Of a DNA stretch of 63,747 nucleotides, positions 1 to 9,766 are shown one piece after another. The position numbers were made by a program, and so were the translations under genes. The stretch spans positions 1-63,747 of the forward strand of contig JBGTBQ010000397.1 of the NCBI GenBank assembly GCA_041749275.1. Reading direction: 5' to 3'. This DNA comes from JBGTBQ01 sp041749275 (lineage in GTDB: Bacteria > Acidobacteriota > Blastocatellia > Pyrinomonadales > Pyrinomonadaceae). The notes beneath the pieces were generated by a model that did not search any database, was not told the origin of the DNA, and worked only from the letters and a program-made list of their open reading frames with translations. Every line of letters starts with the position of its first letter. The stretch's first letter is position 1.

Positions 1-1
1 T

Positions 2-436
2 GAAGTGCCGGTGTTTGTTAAAGTAGTAGGGCACGGAATAGACGCCTTGACCGCCGCCAGATTAGTTGAGGCGGGCGTTGCCGGAATCGACGTCGCCGGT
101 GTTGGTGGTACATCTTATGCGTGGGTTGTGGCACAGCGGGCAAACGACGCTGACTACGCGAGTTGGTTCAAGGATGTCGGCATAGCGACCATAGATGCTC
201 TCAGGGCGATCGCTCCAATTAAACAAAGTTCAAAATTGATTGCGTCGGGCGGCGTAAGAAGCCCCCTAGACGGCTTGAAGGCGCATTATATAGGCGCTGA
301 TTATTATGCTAGTACAAGGCCTTTTTTGCAGGCATCTTTACTGAGCGCCGAAGCTGTTGTGGAGCAAGTCAACTCTTGGCAGAAGGGCTTAAAGATAGCT
401 ATGTTCGTGACCGGCAGAGCCGCATGGGACGATTAA
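2..436 (+). CDS. fni: type 2 isopentenyl-diphosphate delta-isomerase, C-terminal part (5' end outside window)
   Basis: FMN-dependent enzyme that interconverts isopentenyl and dimethylallyl diphosphate in isoprenoid synthesis; cytosolic. The reading frame is open from the first full codon of the window, so the N-terminal half is missing. Seen: VKVVGHGI, the glycine-rich GVAGIDVAGVGGTSYAW stretch and ASGGVRSPLDGLK, which in this family form the substrate and FMN-phosphate binding strands of a TIM barrel. Codon use is richer in A/T (TTA, ATA, AGA codons) than almost everything after 1.1 kb, a feature shared with the start of gnd. The call is firm from the motifs; whether it belongs to the same genome as the rest is uncertain. 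Confidence 0.88.
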   Translation, partial: EVPVFVKVVGHGIDALTAARLVEAGVAGIDVAGVGGTSYAWVVAQRANDADYASWFKDVGIATIDALRAIAPIKQSSKLIASGGVRSPLDGLKAHYIGADYYASTRPFLQASLLSAEAVVEQVNSWQKGLKIAMFVTGRAAWDD

Positions 437-496
437 CAAATTGTTATTAACTGTTTTGCTTTACAATATGCTTATAGCTAACAGGAGAACTTGATA

Positions 497-1945
497 ATGA
501 ATAACGAAGCAGTCGCAGATATCGCCGTAATCGGGCTGGCCGTAATGGGCCAGAATTTGATACTCAATATGAACGACCACGGCTACACCGTGGTGGCATT
601 CAACCGTACAGTCAGTAAAATCGACGACTTTTTGGCGGACGGCGCTAAGGGTAGTAATGTTATCGGTGCTCAGACTATAGAAGAGCTGGTCTCTAAACTG
701 AAGCGCCCGCGCAAGGTGATGCTGATGGTCAAAGCCGGTGCTGCCGTCGACGCAACAATCGATCTGTTGCTGCCGCATCTCGAAGCCGGCGACATTATCA
801 TTGACGGTGGAAACTCGCTGTTCACCGACACCATTCGCCGTGTATCATACGTCGAATCGCAGGGTCTGTTGTATGTTGGCACCGGCGTTTCGGGTGGTGA
901 AGAGGGTGCCCGTAATGGTCCGTCTATTATGCCCGGCGGTTCGGTCGCGGCCTGGGAACATATCAAAGAAATATTTCAGTCTATTGCCGCCAAAGTTGAA
1001 GACGGTTCGCCGTGCTGCGAATGGGTCGGTGAAGGCGGAGCCGGACACTACGTAAAAATGGTGCACAACGGCATCGAGTACGGCGACATGCAACTCATCG
1101 CCGAAGCCTACGACATGATGCGGCGCATCCTCGGCATGTCGGCCCCGGAGATGGCCGACGTGTTCGACGAGTGGAACCGGGGCGATCTCGAATCGTTCCT
1201 CATCGAAATCACGGCGAAGATTCTGCGCGTCAACGACCCCGAAACCGGAAAGCCACTGGTTGATCTCGTGCTCGACAAGGCCGGGCAGAAGGGAACAGGC
1301 AAGTGGACGAGCGCGATTGCGCTCGACCTCGGCATCGTCTCGCCGACCATGGACGCCGCCGTGGACGCGCGCAACCTTTCGTCGCGCAAGGATGAGCGCG
1401 TCGAAGCGAGCAAGCAGATCAAGGGGCCGGAGGGCAGCGGCTACACGGGCGACCGCGCGGAGATGATCGCCGCCATCCGCGACGCGCTCTACGCATCGAA
1501 GATTTGCTCCTACGCACAGGGCATGAACCTGATCCGCGCCGGCTCTCAAAATTGGAATTGGGACATTAATCTTGGCGAAGCTGCGCGGATCTGGAAAGGC
1601 GGCTGCATCATCCGCGCGCAGTTCCTCGATAAGATCAAGCAGGCGTATCAGCGCCGCGCCGACCTGCCGAACCTCCTGCTCGATCCCAACTTCAACGAGT
1701 ACATGCAGCGAGCGCAGGCCAACTGGCGAAAGGCCGTGACGACCTCGATGCAGTTGGGCGTACCCGTGCCCGGCATGGCTGCCTCGGTCAGCTACTTCGA
1801 CACCTACCGCACCGCCGACCTGCCTTTGAATCTGACGCAGGCGCAGCGCGACTTCTTCGGCTCGCACACCTACGAGCGGACGGATAAGCCGGGCGCGGAA
1901 GCGGTGCACACCGAATGGGAAGAGCTGCTCGAAAAGCAGGGATGA
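497..1945 (+). CDS. gnd: 6-phosphogluconate dehydrogenase (decarboxylating, NADP-type family)
   Basis: Oxidatively decarboxylates 6-phosphogluconate to ribulose 5-phosphate in the pentose phosphate pathway. The predicted protein is 482 aa, normal for the long form. Seen: the dinucleotide-binding turn GLAVMGQN (residues 13-20), IIIDGGNS near 100, the substrate loop GVSGGEEGARNGPSIMPGG near 130-149, the signature GAGHYVKMVHNGIEYGDM near 181-198, and the C-terminal tail FGSHTYERTD that closes the neighbouring subunit's site. ATG 497 was chosen because AGGAG lies 9 bases upstream; an in-frame TTG at 491 is less likely. Odd: base composition and codon use change abruptly near 1050, exactly at the junction of the Rossmann and all-alpha domains. 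The stop TGA sits inside a GGGATGA heptamer. Confidence 0.93.
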   Translation: MNNEAVADIAVIGLAVMGQNLILNMNDHGYTVVAFNRTVSKIDDFLADGAKGSNVIGAQTIEELVSKLKRPRKVMLMVKAGAAVDATIDLLLPHLEAGDIIIDGGNSLFTDTIRRVSYVESQGLLYVGTGVSGGEEGARNGPSIMPGGSVAAWEHIKEIFQSIAAKVEDGSPCCEWVGEGGAGHYVKMVHNGIEYGDMQLIAEAYDMMRRILGMSAPEMADVFDEWNRGDLESFLIEITAKILRVNDPETGKPLVDLVLDKAGQKGTGKWTSAIALDLGIVSPTMDAAVDARNLSSRKDERVEASKQIKGPEGSGYTGDRAEMIAAIRDALYASKICSYAQGMNLIRAGSQNWNWDINLGEAARIWKGGCIIRAQFLDKIKQAYQRRADLPNLLLDPNFNEYMQRAQANWRKAVTTSMQLGVPVPGMAASVSYFDTYRTADLPLNLTQAQRDFFGSHTYERTDKPGAEAVHTEWEELLEKQG

Positions 1946-1948
1946 AGT

Positions 1949-2022
1949 CGGAAGACAGTAGGATGAAAGAAAAGGCGCTTACTTATCAGTCAGACCTGCA
2001 TCGTTCATCCTGCTGTCCTCCG
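1949..2022. repeat. imperfect inverted repeat downstream of gnd
   Basis: The left arm (1949-1967, CGGAAGACAGTAGGATGAA) pairs with the right arm (2004-2022, TTCATCCTGCTGTCCTCCG) with two mismatches. It starts immediately after the gnd stop and could form a long stem in the mRNA. The arms contain GGATGAA/TTCATCC, related to the heptamer arrays elsewhere in the window. There is no T-tract, so it is not a classic terminator. Confidence 0.6.
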
Positions 2023-2033
2023 CTTGTACTTGT

Positions 2034-2102
2034 GTCGTGCGAACCTGTACTGGTCATCAATGAAACAGTCTGAAAATTTTGATTGGCGCGGGTTCGCACG
2101 AC
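2034..2102. repeat. perfect 12-bp inverted repeat in the gnd-zwf gap
   Basis: GTCGTGCGAACC (2034-2045) and its exact complement GGTTCGCACGAC (2091-2102) are separated by 45 bases of AT-richer sequence. It lies in the 297-base gap between gnd and zwf. Function unknown; a structured leader, a small RNA or the remains of a mobile element are all possible. Confidence 0.5.
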
Positions 2103-2111
2103 TCCAGAAAT

Positions 2112-2234
2112 AGTCGGCGGTTGGCAAGAGGCAGGAGGCGGTTGGTCGCTTCGCGTGGAAGTTGACGCTTTGACCTTACCGACCTTCAACACGATTCTTC
2201 CACTGCCGACTGCCTATTGCTTACTGCCGACTGA
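2112..2234. repeat. heptamer-like inverted repeat just upstream of zwf
   Basis: The left arm (about 2114-2147) carries GTCGGCGGTTGGC and AGGCAGGAGGCGGTTGG. The right arm (about 2200-2234) reads as near-tandem seven-base units, ACTGCCG, ACTGCCT, ATTGCTT, ACTGCCG, ACTGAGG, and is complementary to the left. It belongs to the same style of intergenic heptamer arrays as those at 6.8, 14.0, 37.2 and 61.0 kb, but with another unit sequence. It ends about 8 bases before the zwf start. Confidence 0.5.
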
Positions 2235-2242
2235 GGTTGATG

Positions 2243-3787
2243 ATGCAAGCAGCGACCACTGTTGAGAATCCCTTGCGTGAGGGCGTGCGGCTCGAACGCA
2301 CCGCCGAGCCGTGCGCGGTCGTCATCTTCGGAGCTTCGGGCGACCTCGCCAAACGGAAGCTCATCCCGGCGCTCTACCGTCTGGTGCAAGAGCGCCTCCT
2401 GCCCGCCGAGTTCGCCATCATCGGTCTCGGGCGCACACCCATGTCCGACGAAGAGTTCCGCGACAAGATGAAACAATCCGTCGTGGAATTCTCGGAAGCG
2501 AAACGCGTTGACGAAGAGGTGTGGCAGTCGTTCGCACAGGGCATCCGCTTCCTTCCATCGAACATTGATAAGCCTGAATGCTATCAACAACTCGGTGAGA
2601 TGCTCGAACAGGTTGACAGTGAGCGTGGGACTCAGGGCAACCGTTTGTTCTATCTCTCGGTCGCGCCGGAATTTTACGCCGAAGCGGTCAAACAACTCGG
2701 CGACGCCGGTCTGACGAAGCAGGATAAGGGCTGGGTGAGAGTTATCATCGAGAAGCCCTTCGGCACGAGCCTCGACAGCGCGCGCGAACTCAACCAGAAG
2801 ATTTTGCAGCATCTCGATGAGTCGCAGATTTACCGCATTGACCACTATCTCGGCAAAGAGACGGTGCAGAATCTTCTCGTCTTCCGCTTCGCCAACGGCA
2901 TCTTCGAGCCGATGTGGAACCGCCAGTACATAGACCACATCCAGATCACGAACGCTGAGACCGTTGGCGTCGAGGGGCGCGGCGGCTATTACGAAAAGTC
3001 GGGCGTCGTCCGCGACATGATTCAGAACCACGTCTTTCAGGTGCTTTCGCTGGTGGCGATGGAGCCGCCCGCCACGCTCTCGCCCGAAGATGTGCGCGAC
3101 GAAAAGATCAAGGCCATGCACGCGGCCCGCGCCTATACGCCGGAGCGCGTCCGCAACGAATGCGTGCGCGGTCAATACGGCGCCGGCTCTATCGGCGGCA
3201 AGCCCGTCCCCGGCTACCGCGAGGAAGGGGGCGTCGCGCCGGACTCCGTGACCGAGACCTACGCGATGATTACGATGTGGTTCGATAACTGGCGCTGGTC
3301 GGGCGTGCCCTTCTATATCCGTTCGGGAAAGCGTCTGGCGAAACGCGTCACGGAGATCGCCATCCAGTTCAAGGAAGCGCCGCACCAACTCTTCGGCGCG
3401 GCGGCCATGGAGTACGTCGCGCCCAACCAACTCGTCATCCGCATCCAACCCGACGAGGGCATCACGATGCGCTTCGCCGCAAAAGTGCCCGGTCAGGTCA
3501 CGCGCATCCGCGACGTGACGATGGACTTTCGTTACGGCGCGTCGTTCGGCGTCCAACTCGCGGAGGCTTACGAGCGACTCATTCTCGACTGCATACTCGG
3601 CGACTCGACGCTCTATGCGCGCGCCGATATGACCGAGCGTGGTTGGGAGATCGTCGAGCCGATCCTTGATGCGTGGGCCGCCACTAAAGCTGAAGCGGTC
3701 TTCCCGAACTACGAAGCCGGGTCGTGGGGGCCGGACGAGTCCTTTAAGCTCCTCGAAAAAACCGGAGACCACTGGCGCAGACCTTAA
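2243..3787 (+). CDS. zwf: glucose-6-phosphate 1-dehydrogenase
   Basis: First step of the oxidative pentose phosphate pathway: glucose 6-phosphate plus NADP to 6-phosphogluconolactone and NADPH. The protein is about 514 aa, the usual length. Seen: nucleotide-binding GASGDLAKRKL near residues 30-40, the substrate/catalytic signature RIDHYLGKE near 197-206 with the conserved His, and the conserved IEKPFGTS stretch before it. ATG codons at 2240 and 2243 follow GAGG (2233-2236); the second has the better spacing, and a TTG at 2237 is too close. It is followed after 78 bases by opcA, its usual partner, and then by glk and pgl, so the locus supplies substrate, activates the enzyme and removes the lactone product. 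Confidence 0.95.
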   Translation: MQAATTVENPLREGVRLERTAEPCAVVIFGASGDLAKRKLIPALYRLVQERLLPAEFAIIGLGRTPMSDEEFRDKMKQSVVEFSEAKRVDEEVWQSFAQGIRFLPSNIDKPECYQQLGEMLEQVDSERGTQGNRLFYLSVAPEFYAEAVKQLGDAGLTKQDKGWVRVIIEKPFGTSLDSARELNQKILQHLDESQIYRIDHYLGKETVQNLLVFRFANGIFEPMWNRQYIDHIQITNAETVGVEGRGGYYEKSGVVRDMIQNHVFQVLSLVAMEPPATLSPEDVRDEKIKAMHAARAYTPERVRNECVRGQYGAGSIGGKPVPGYREEGGVAPDSVTETYAMITMWFDNWRWSGVPFYIRSGKRLAKRVTEIAIQFKEAPHQLFGAAAMEYVAPNQLVIRIQPDEGITMRFAAKVPGQVTRIRDVTMDFRYGASFGVQLAEAYERLILDCILGDSTLYARADMTERGWEIVEPILDAWAATKAEAVFPNYEAGSWGPDESFKLLEKTGDHWRRP

Positions 3788-3865
3788 AAGAAGTGAGATT
3801 AAGACGAGGGTTGGGCGCCTGCTTCGGTCTCGTCACGTTTCACAAGTCACACGTCACTTGATTTT

Positions 3866-5026
3866 ATGGAGAAACAATCGAGCACGGTCGCGGTATCGGC
3901 AGCGAAGGGCATTGACGCCGTAAAGCTCGAAAAAGAGCTGGCGGCGATGTGGGCCGAGATGAGCGAAGGCGGTGACGGCGGCACGTTGTCGGGAGTCACT
4001 CGTTCGTGCGCGCTCAATCTGATCGTCTACTCGGAGCGGCATGAAGAGCGGTCGGAGGTGGATACGCTGCTTGAAGAGGTAGTCGAGCGCCACCCGTGCC
4101 GCTCGCTTGTGCTCTACGCCGACCGCGCGGCGGCAGAGGCGAAGCTCGAAGCTTACGTCTCGACCCGCTGCCAGATTGCGAACCGCGGCGCGAAGAAGAT
4201 TTGCGGCGAGCAGGTTACCATCGAGGCAGCCGGCCCTATCGTTAATACCCTCTCGACCGCGGTCTCGCCACTACTCGTGCCTGACGTGCCGGTCTTCCTG
4301 TGGTGGAAAGATATTCCGCACTATGAGGATCAACTCTTCAACCGGCTGGCGGAGTTGACCGACCGGGTGGTGATTGACTCGGCTTCGTTCGATAACCCGC
4401 ACGACGACCTGATCAGGCTGGCGCGGATTCTTGAATCGAACGCGGATCAGCGGCTGCGTCTGAGCGATTTGAACTGGGGGCGTTTGACGACATGGCGTTC
4501 TCTCGTCGCTGGTTTCTGGGACGTGGCTGATTATCGCGCGTCGCTCGATAAAATCGAGCGCGTCATCATCGAGTACGACCGCCCCGATAAATCACCCGAA
4601 GAGCTTGCTCCGAAGGCGCTTCTCGCCGTGGGTTGGCTCGGGTCGCAATTGGGTTGGGAGATTGAGCCGCAGGGGAGCAGTCTTAAAAATCGTGAGGCGC
4701 AATTCGCTTTCCGCGCGGGCGGGCGATCCATCGTCGCCGAGTTGGTGGGAACGGAGGATATGAAGGGGCGCGACGGCTTCATCATCTCCATCACAATCAA
4801 GTGCGAGAATGGCAACGAGTTCTTCGTGCGGCTGCGGCCCATCGGGGCAAAGCTCGAGACGGGGGCGCGGACGGGCGGCAAGCATACCATCGGTCGCGTC
4901 CTCAACTTCGAGGCGCGGAGCGAGGGGCAGCGTCTCAGTTCCGAACTCGACATCCTCACGCGCGACCGCGTCTTCGAGGCGGCGGCGCGTTTAGCCGCGC
5001 GGATGCTTGAAACAGCAAAGGGATAA
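3866..5026 (+). CDS. opcA: glucose-6-phosphate dehydrogenase assembly protein OpcA
   Basis: OpcA-family protein, known from cyanobacteria and actinobacteria to promote G6PDH assembly and redox control. It has 386 aa with the family's two-part architecture. Seen: an N-terminal region rich in acidic helix (LEKELAAMWAEMSE), a conserved block with HPCRSLVLYADR, LLVPDVPVFLWWKDIP and the WGRLTTWRSLVAGFWD segment, and a C-terminal beta-rich part. The position right after zwf is the classic context and supports the call. The ATG at 3866 (ATTTTATGG) lacks a strong ribosome site. No enzymatic motif is expected. Confidence 0.9.
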   Translation: MEKQSSTVAVSAAKGIDAVKLEKELAAMWAEMSEGGDGGTLSGVTRSCALNLIVYSERHEERSEVDTLLEEVVERHPCRSLVLYADRAAAEAKLEAYVSTRCQIANRGAKKICGEQVTIEAAGPIVNTLSTAVSPLLVPDVPVFLWWKDIPHYEDQLFNRLAELTDRVVIDSASFDNPHDDLIRLARILESNADQRLRLSDLNWGRLTTWRSLVAGFWDVADYRASLDKIERVIIEYDRPDKSPEELAPKALLAVGWLGSQLGWEIEPQGSSLKNREAQFAFRAGGRSIVAELVGTEDMKGRDGFIISITIKCENGNEFFVRLRPIGAKLETGARTGGKHTIGRVLNFEARSEGQRLSSELDILTRDRVFEAAARLAARMLETAKG

Positions 5027-5066
5027 AAGCTTTCAAATCATCATTGTGGAGAGTGGATAGAGCGAC

Positions 5067-6059
5067 ATGATTATCGCCGGAGACATTGGGGGCACGAAGA
5101 CAAACGTCGCTCTAATCGAGACGGACGGGCGCGAGCTTGGCAGCACGGTAGTCCAGAAGAGCTATCCGAGCGGCAAGTACAGTTCGCTCGAAGCAATCCT
5201 CGAAGAATTCATCGTTGAGCACCGACCGCCTCGGGCCGTCACACACGCCTGTTTCGGAGTGGCCGGCCCCGTCGTCGGCGGTCGCATCGAAACGCCGAAT
5301 CTCGCTTGGATCGTGGACGACGCAACGCTCGCCAGCACTCTCGATGTCGAGCACGTCGGCCTCATCAACGACCTCGAAGCCACGGCTTACGGCATCGAGG
5401 GACTCAAGGAGGCGCAGCTCCATACTTTGAATGAGGGCGAGTCCGGGCGGACGGGGCACCGTGCTCTGATCGCCGCCGGAACCGGCCTCGGGATGGCGGG
5501 TATCTTCTGGGACGGTTCCCATTACCTGCCAATGGCGTCCGAAGGGGGCCACGCCGATTTCGCGCCGCGAGATGAACGAGAGATTGAGCTGCTCCGCTAT
5601 TTGACTGAGAAGTTCAAAGGGCACGTCAGCTACGAGCGAGTGCTTTCCGGGCCGGGTCTCTTCAACATCTATTCGTTCCTGCGCGACACGGGTGCTTGCG
5701 AAGAGCCTGATTGGATGGCCGAAGAAATTAAAACCGGCGACAAAACAGCGGCGGTCTCGAAGGCCGCGCTGTCGAAGAGTTGCAACATCGCAGTCCTTGC
5801 GCTCGATCAATTTGTTTCAATCTACGGCGCGATGGCCGGCAATCTGGCGCTCATTATGAAGTCAGCCGGCGGCCTCTTTATCGGCGGCGGTATCGCGCCC
5901 AAGATTCTCGAAAAACTGAAGGACGGCACCTTCATCCGCGCCTATCAAGATAAAGGTCGTTTGTCGAGTCTCGTCGAATCAATCCCAGTCCACGTCATCC
6001 TCGACGACAAGACCGCGCTCTATGGCGCCGCGCGTTGCGCGCTGATTGCGAACCGCTGA
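5067..6059 (+). CDS. glk: glucokinase (hexokinase-fold Glk family)
   Basis: Phosphorylates glucose to glucose 6-phosphate with ATP, feeding zwf. The 330-aa protein has the ATPase-fold phosphate-1 loop DIGGTKTNVAL at residues 5-15, the HACFGVAGPVVGGR and LINDLEATAYGI segments with the catalytic Asp of the family, the GTGLGMAG adenosine-region motif and the C-terminal GGLFIGGGIAPK. The sequence is closer to the Glk (PF02685) type than to the ROK type, since the ROK zinc cysteine cluster is absent. GTGGAGAG precedes the ATG. It ends 5 bases before the pgl start, which implies co-transcription. Confidence 0.92.
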   Translation: MIIAGDIGGTKTNVALIETDGRELGSTVVQKSYPSGKYSSLEAILEEFIVEHRPPRAVTHACFGVAGPVVGGRIETPNLAWIVDDATLASTLDVEHVGLINDLEATAYGIEGLKEAQLHTLNEGESGRTGHRALIAAGTGLGMAGIFWDGSHYLPMASEGGHADFAPRDEREIELLRYLTEKFKGHVSYERVLSGPGLFNIYSFLRDTGACEEPDWMAEEIKTGDKTAAVSKAALSKSCNIAVLALDQFVSIYGAMAGNLALIMKSAGGLFIGGGIAPKILEKLKDGTFIRAYQDKGRLSSLVESIPVHVILDDKTALYGAARCALIANR

Positions 6060-6064
6060 AAAAC

Positions 6065-6808
6065 ATGCAGGCCGCCAACCCCGCACCCGATGTCTTAGTT
6101 TATGACGACCCTGAAGAGGTCGCCCGCGCCGCCGCCCGCCGCTTCGTCGAAATCGCCGCCCACGCCGTTTCCGCCCGAGGCGCTTTCAGCGTCGCGCTGG
6201 CCGGCGGCTCGACCCCCAAACGGATTTACGAGCTACTGGCGGGGGATGAGTTCAAGCATCAGGTGGAATGGCAGAACGTGCATCTCTTTTTCGGCGATGA
6301 GCGGACGGTGGCGCACGACCACGCGGACAGCAACTACCGCATGGCGAATCAGGCAATGATTTCGCTCCTGCAAGTTCCCGCGAAAAACATTCATCCCATG
6401 CAGGGCACGGGTGATGCGGCTGCAAACGCAAGTCTCTACGAAGATGAACTGCGCTCGTACTTCGGAGACGTGCCGTGGCCGCGCTTCGACCTCGTCATGC
6501 TGGGGATGGGCGACGACGGCCACACCGCCTCGCTGTTTCCCTCAACCGAGGCGCTGAAAGAGACGCTCGCGTGGGCCGTCTCCAACTGGGTCGAGAAGTT
6601 CAATACATGGCGCATCACCTTGACCGCGCCCGCAATCAACCACGCACGACACATCTTGTTCACCGTCACGGGCGCGGGCAAAGTCGAGCGCCTGAAGGAA
6701 GTGCTTCAAGGGGAAAGCGACCCGGAGCGTCTACCCTCGCAATTGATCCGTCCCGATGATGGAACGCTCGAATGGTTCGTTGACAAAGCAGCCGCGGCTA
6801 AACTTTAA
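6065..6808 (+). CDS. pgl: 6-phosphogluconolactonase (DevB/NagB-like)
   Basis: Hydrolyses 6-phosphogluconolactone to 6-phosphogluconate, the step between zwf and gnd. The protein has 247 aa from ATG 6065; the frame is open upstream into glk but nothing supports an earlier start. Seen: LAGGSTPKRIYELL (sugar-phosphate loop), HLFFGDERTVAHDHADSNY and DLVMLGMGDDGHTASLFP, the three hallmark blocks of the family. It lies 5 bases after glk and is followed by an inverted heptamer array. With gnd, zwf, opcA and glk it completes the oxidative branch. Confidence 0.94.
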   Translation: MQAANPAPDVLVYDDPEEVARAAARRFVEIAAHAVSARGAFSVALAGGSTPKRIYELLAGDEFKHQVEWQNVHLFFGDERTVAHDHADSNYRMANQAMISLLQVPAKNIHPMQGTGDAAANASLYEDELRSYFGDVPWPRFDLVMLGMGDDGHTASLFPSTEALKETLAWAVSNWVEKFNTWRITLTAPAINHARHILFTVTGAGKVERLKEVLQGESDPERLPSQLIRPDDGTLEWFVDKAAAAKL

Positions 6809-6810
6809 AA

Positions 6811-6898
6811 GGGATGAGGGGTGAAGGATGATGAATGAAGGCTGACTCTACGAGAGTCGAGCTTTCTTCCTTATCTCTCATCCCTCATCCCTCATCCC
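6811..6898. repeat. inverted heptamer array (GGGATGA / TCATCCC)
   Basis: The left arm is four degenerate seven-base units (GGGATGA, GGGGTGA, AGGATGA, TGAATGA; 6811-6838). The right arm is TCTCTCA, TCCCTCA, TCCCTCA, TCCC (6874-6898). The arms are complementary and enclose a short perfect hairpin GACTCT-ACG-AGAGTC (6844-6858). It fills the whole space between the pgl stop and the next gene. Same family as the arrays at 37.2 and 61.0 kb. Confidence 0.8.
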
Positions 6899-6905
6899 GC
6901 TGATA

Positions 6906-9575
<2,670 letters not shown>

Positions 9576-9631
9576 GTCGCTGACTGGATTTGTAATCGTC
9601 CGGCCCGATGATTGGTGTTGAGAGTTCGGTG

Positions 9632-9717
9632 CTTCAACGCAGAGGGCGCGGAGAGGCGCGGAGGGCGTAGAGTAAACAGTTCCTCTTCTCCGCGTTCTCC
9701 GCGCCCTCTGCGTTGAA
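9632..9717. repeat. CGCGGAG-type intergenic hairpin, copy 1
   Basis: A left arm of about 31 bases (9632-9662, starting TTCAACGCAGAGGGCGCGG) and a right arm (9688-9716, ending CGCCCTCTGCGTTGAA) are almost perfectly complementary. The arms are built from short CGCGGAG/CTCCGCG modules. It lies in the 191-base gap before fbp. Related copies are at 11756 and 41230. Confidence 0.8.
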
Positions 9718-9766
9718 TTCTTTCATGGCTCATCACACCACTCACAGAGAAAGAGGGAGATCGAAA

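Noticed and set aside
441..467. Promoter TTGTTA-N15-TACAAT upstream of gnd
   Set aside because: Spacer too short and the region is AT-rich enough for chance matches; it also belongs to the compositionally odd first kilobase.
845..1909. Long open frame antisense to gnd (354 codons)
   Set aside because: Mirror frame of a GC-rich gene; Arg/Val/His-rich translation without domain features, and gnd is certain.
2186..3772. 528-codon open frame antisense to zwf
   Set aside because: Shadow of zwf codon bias; no recognisable motif.
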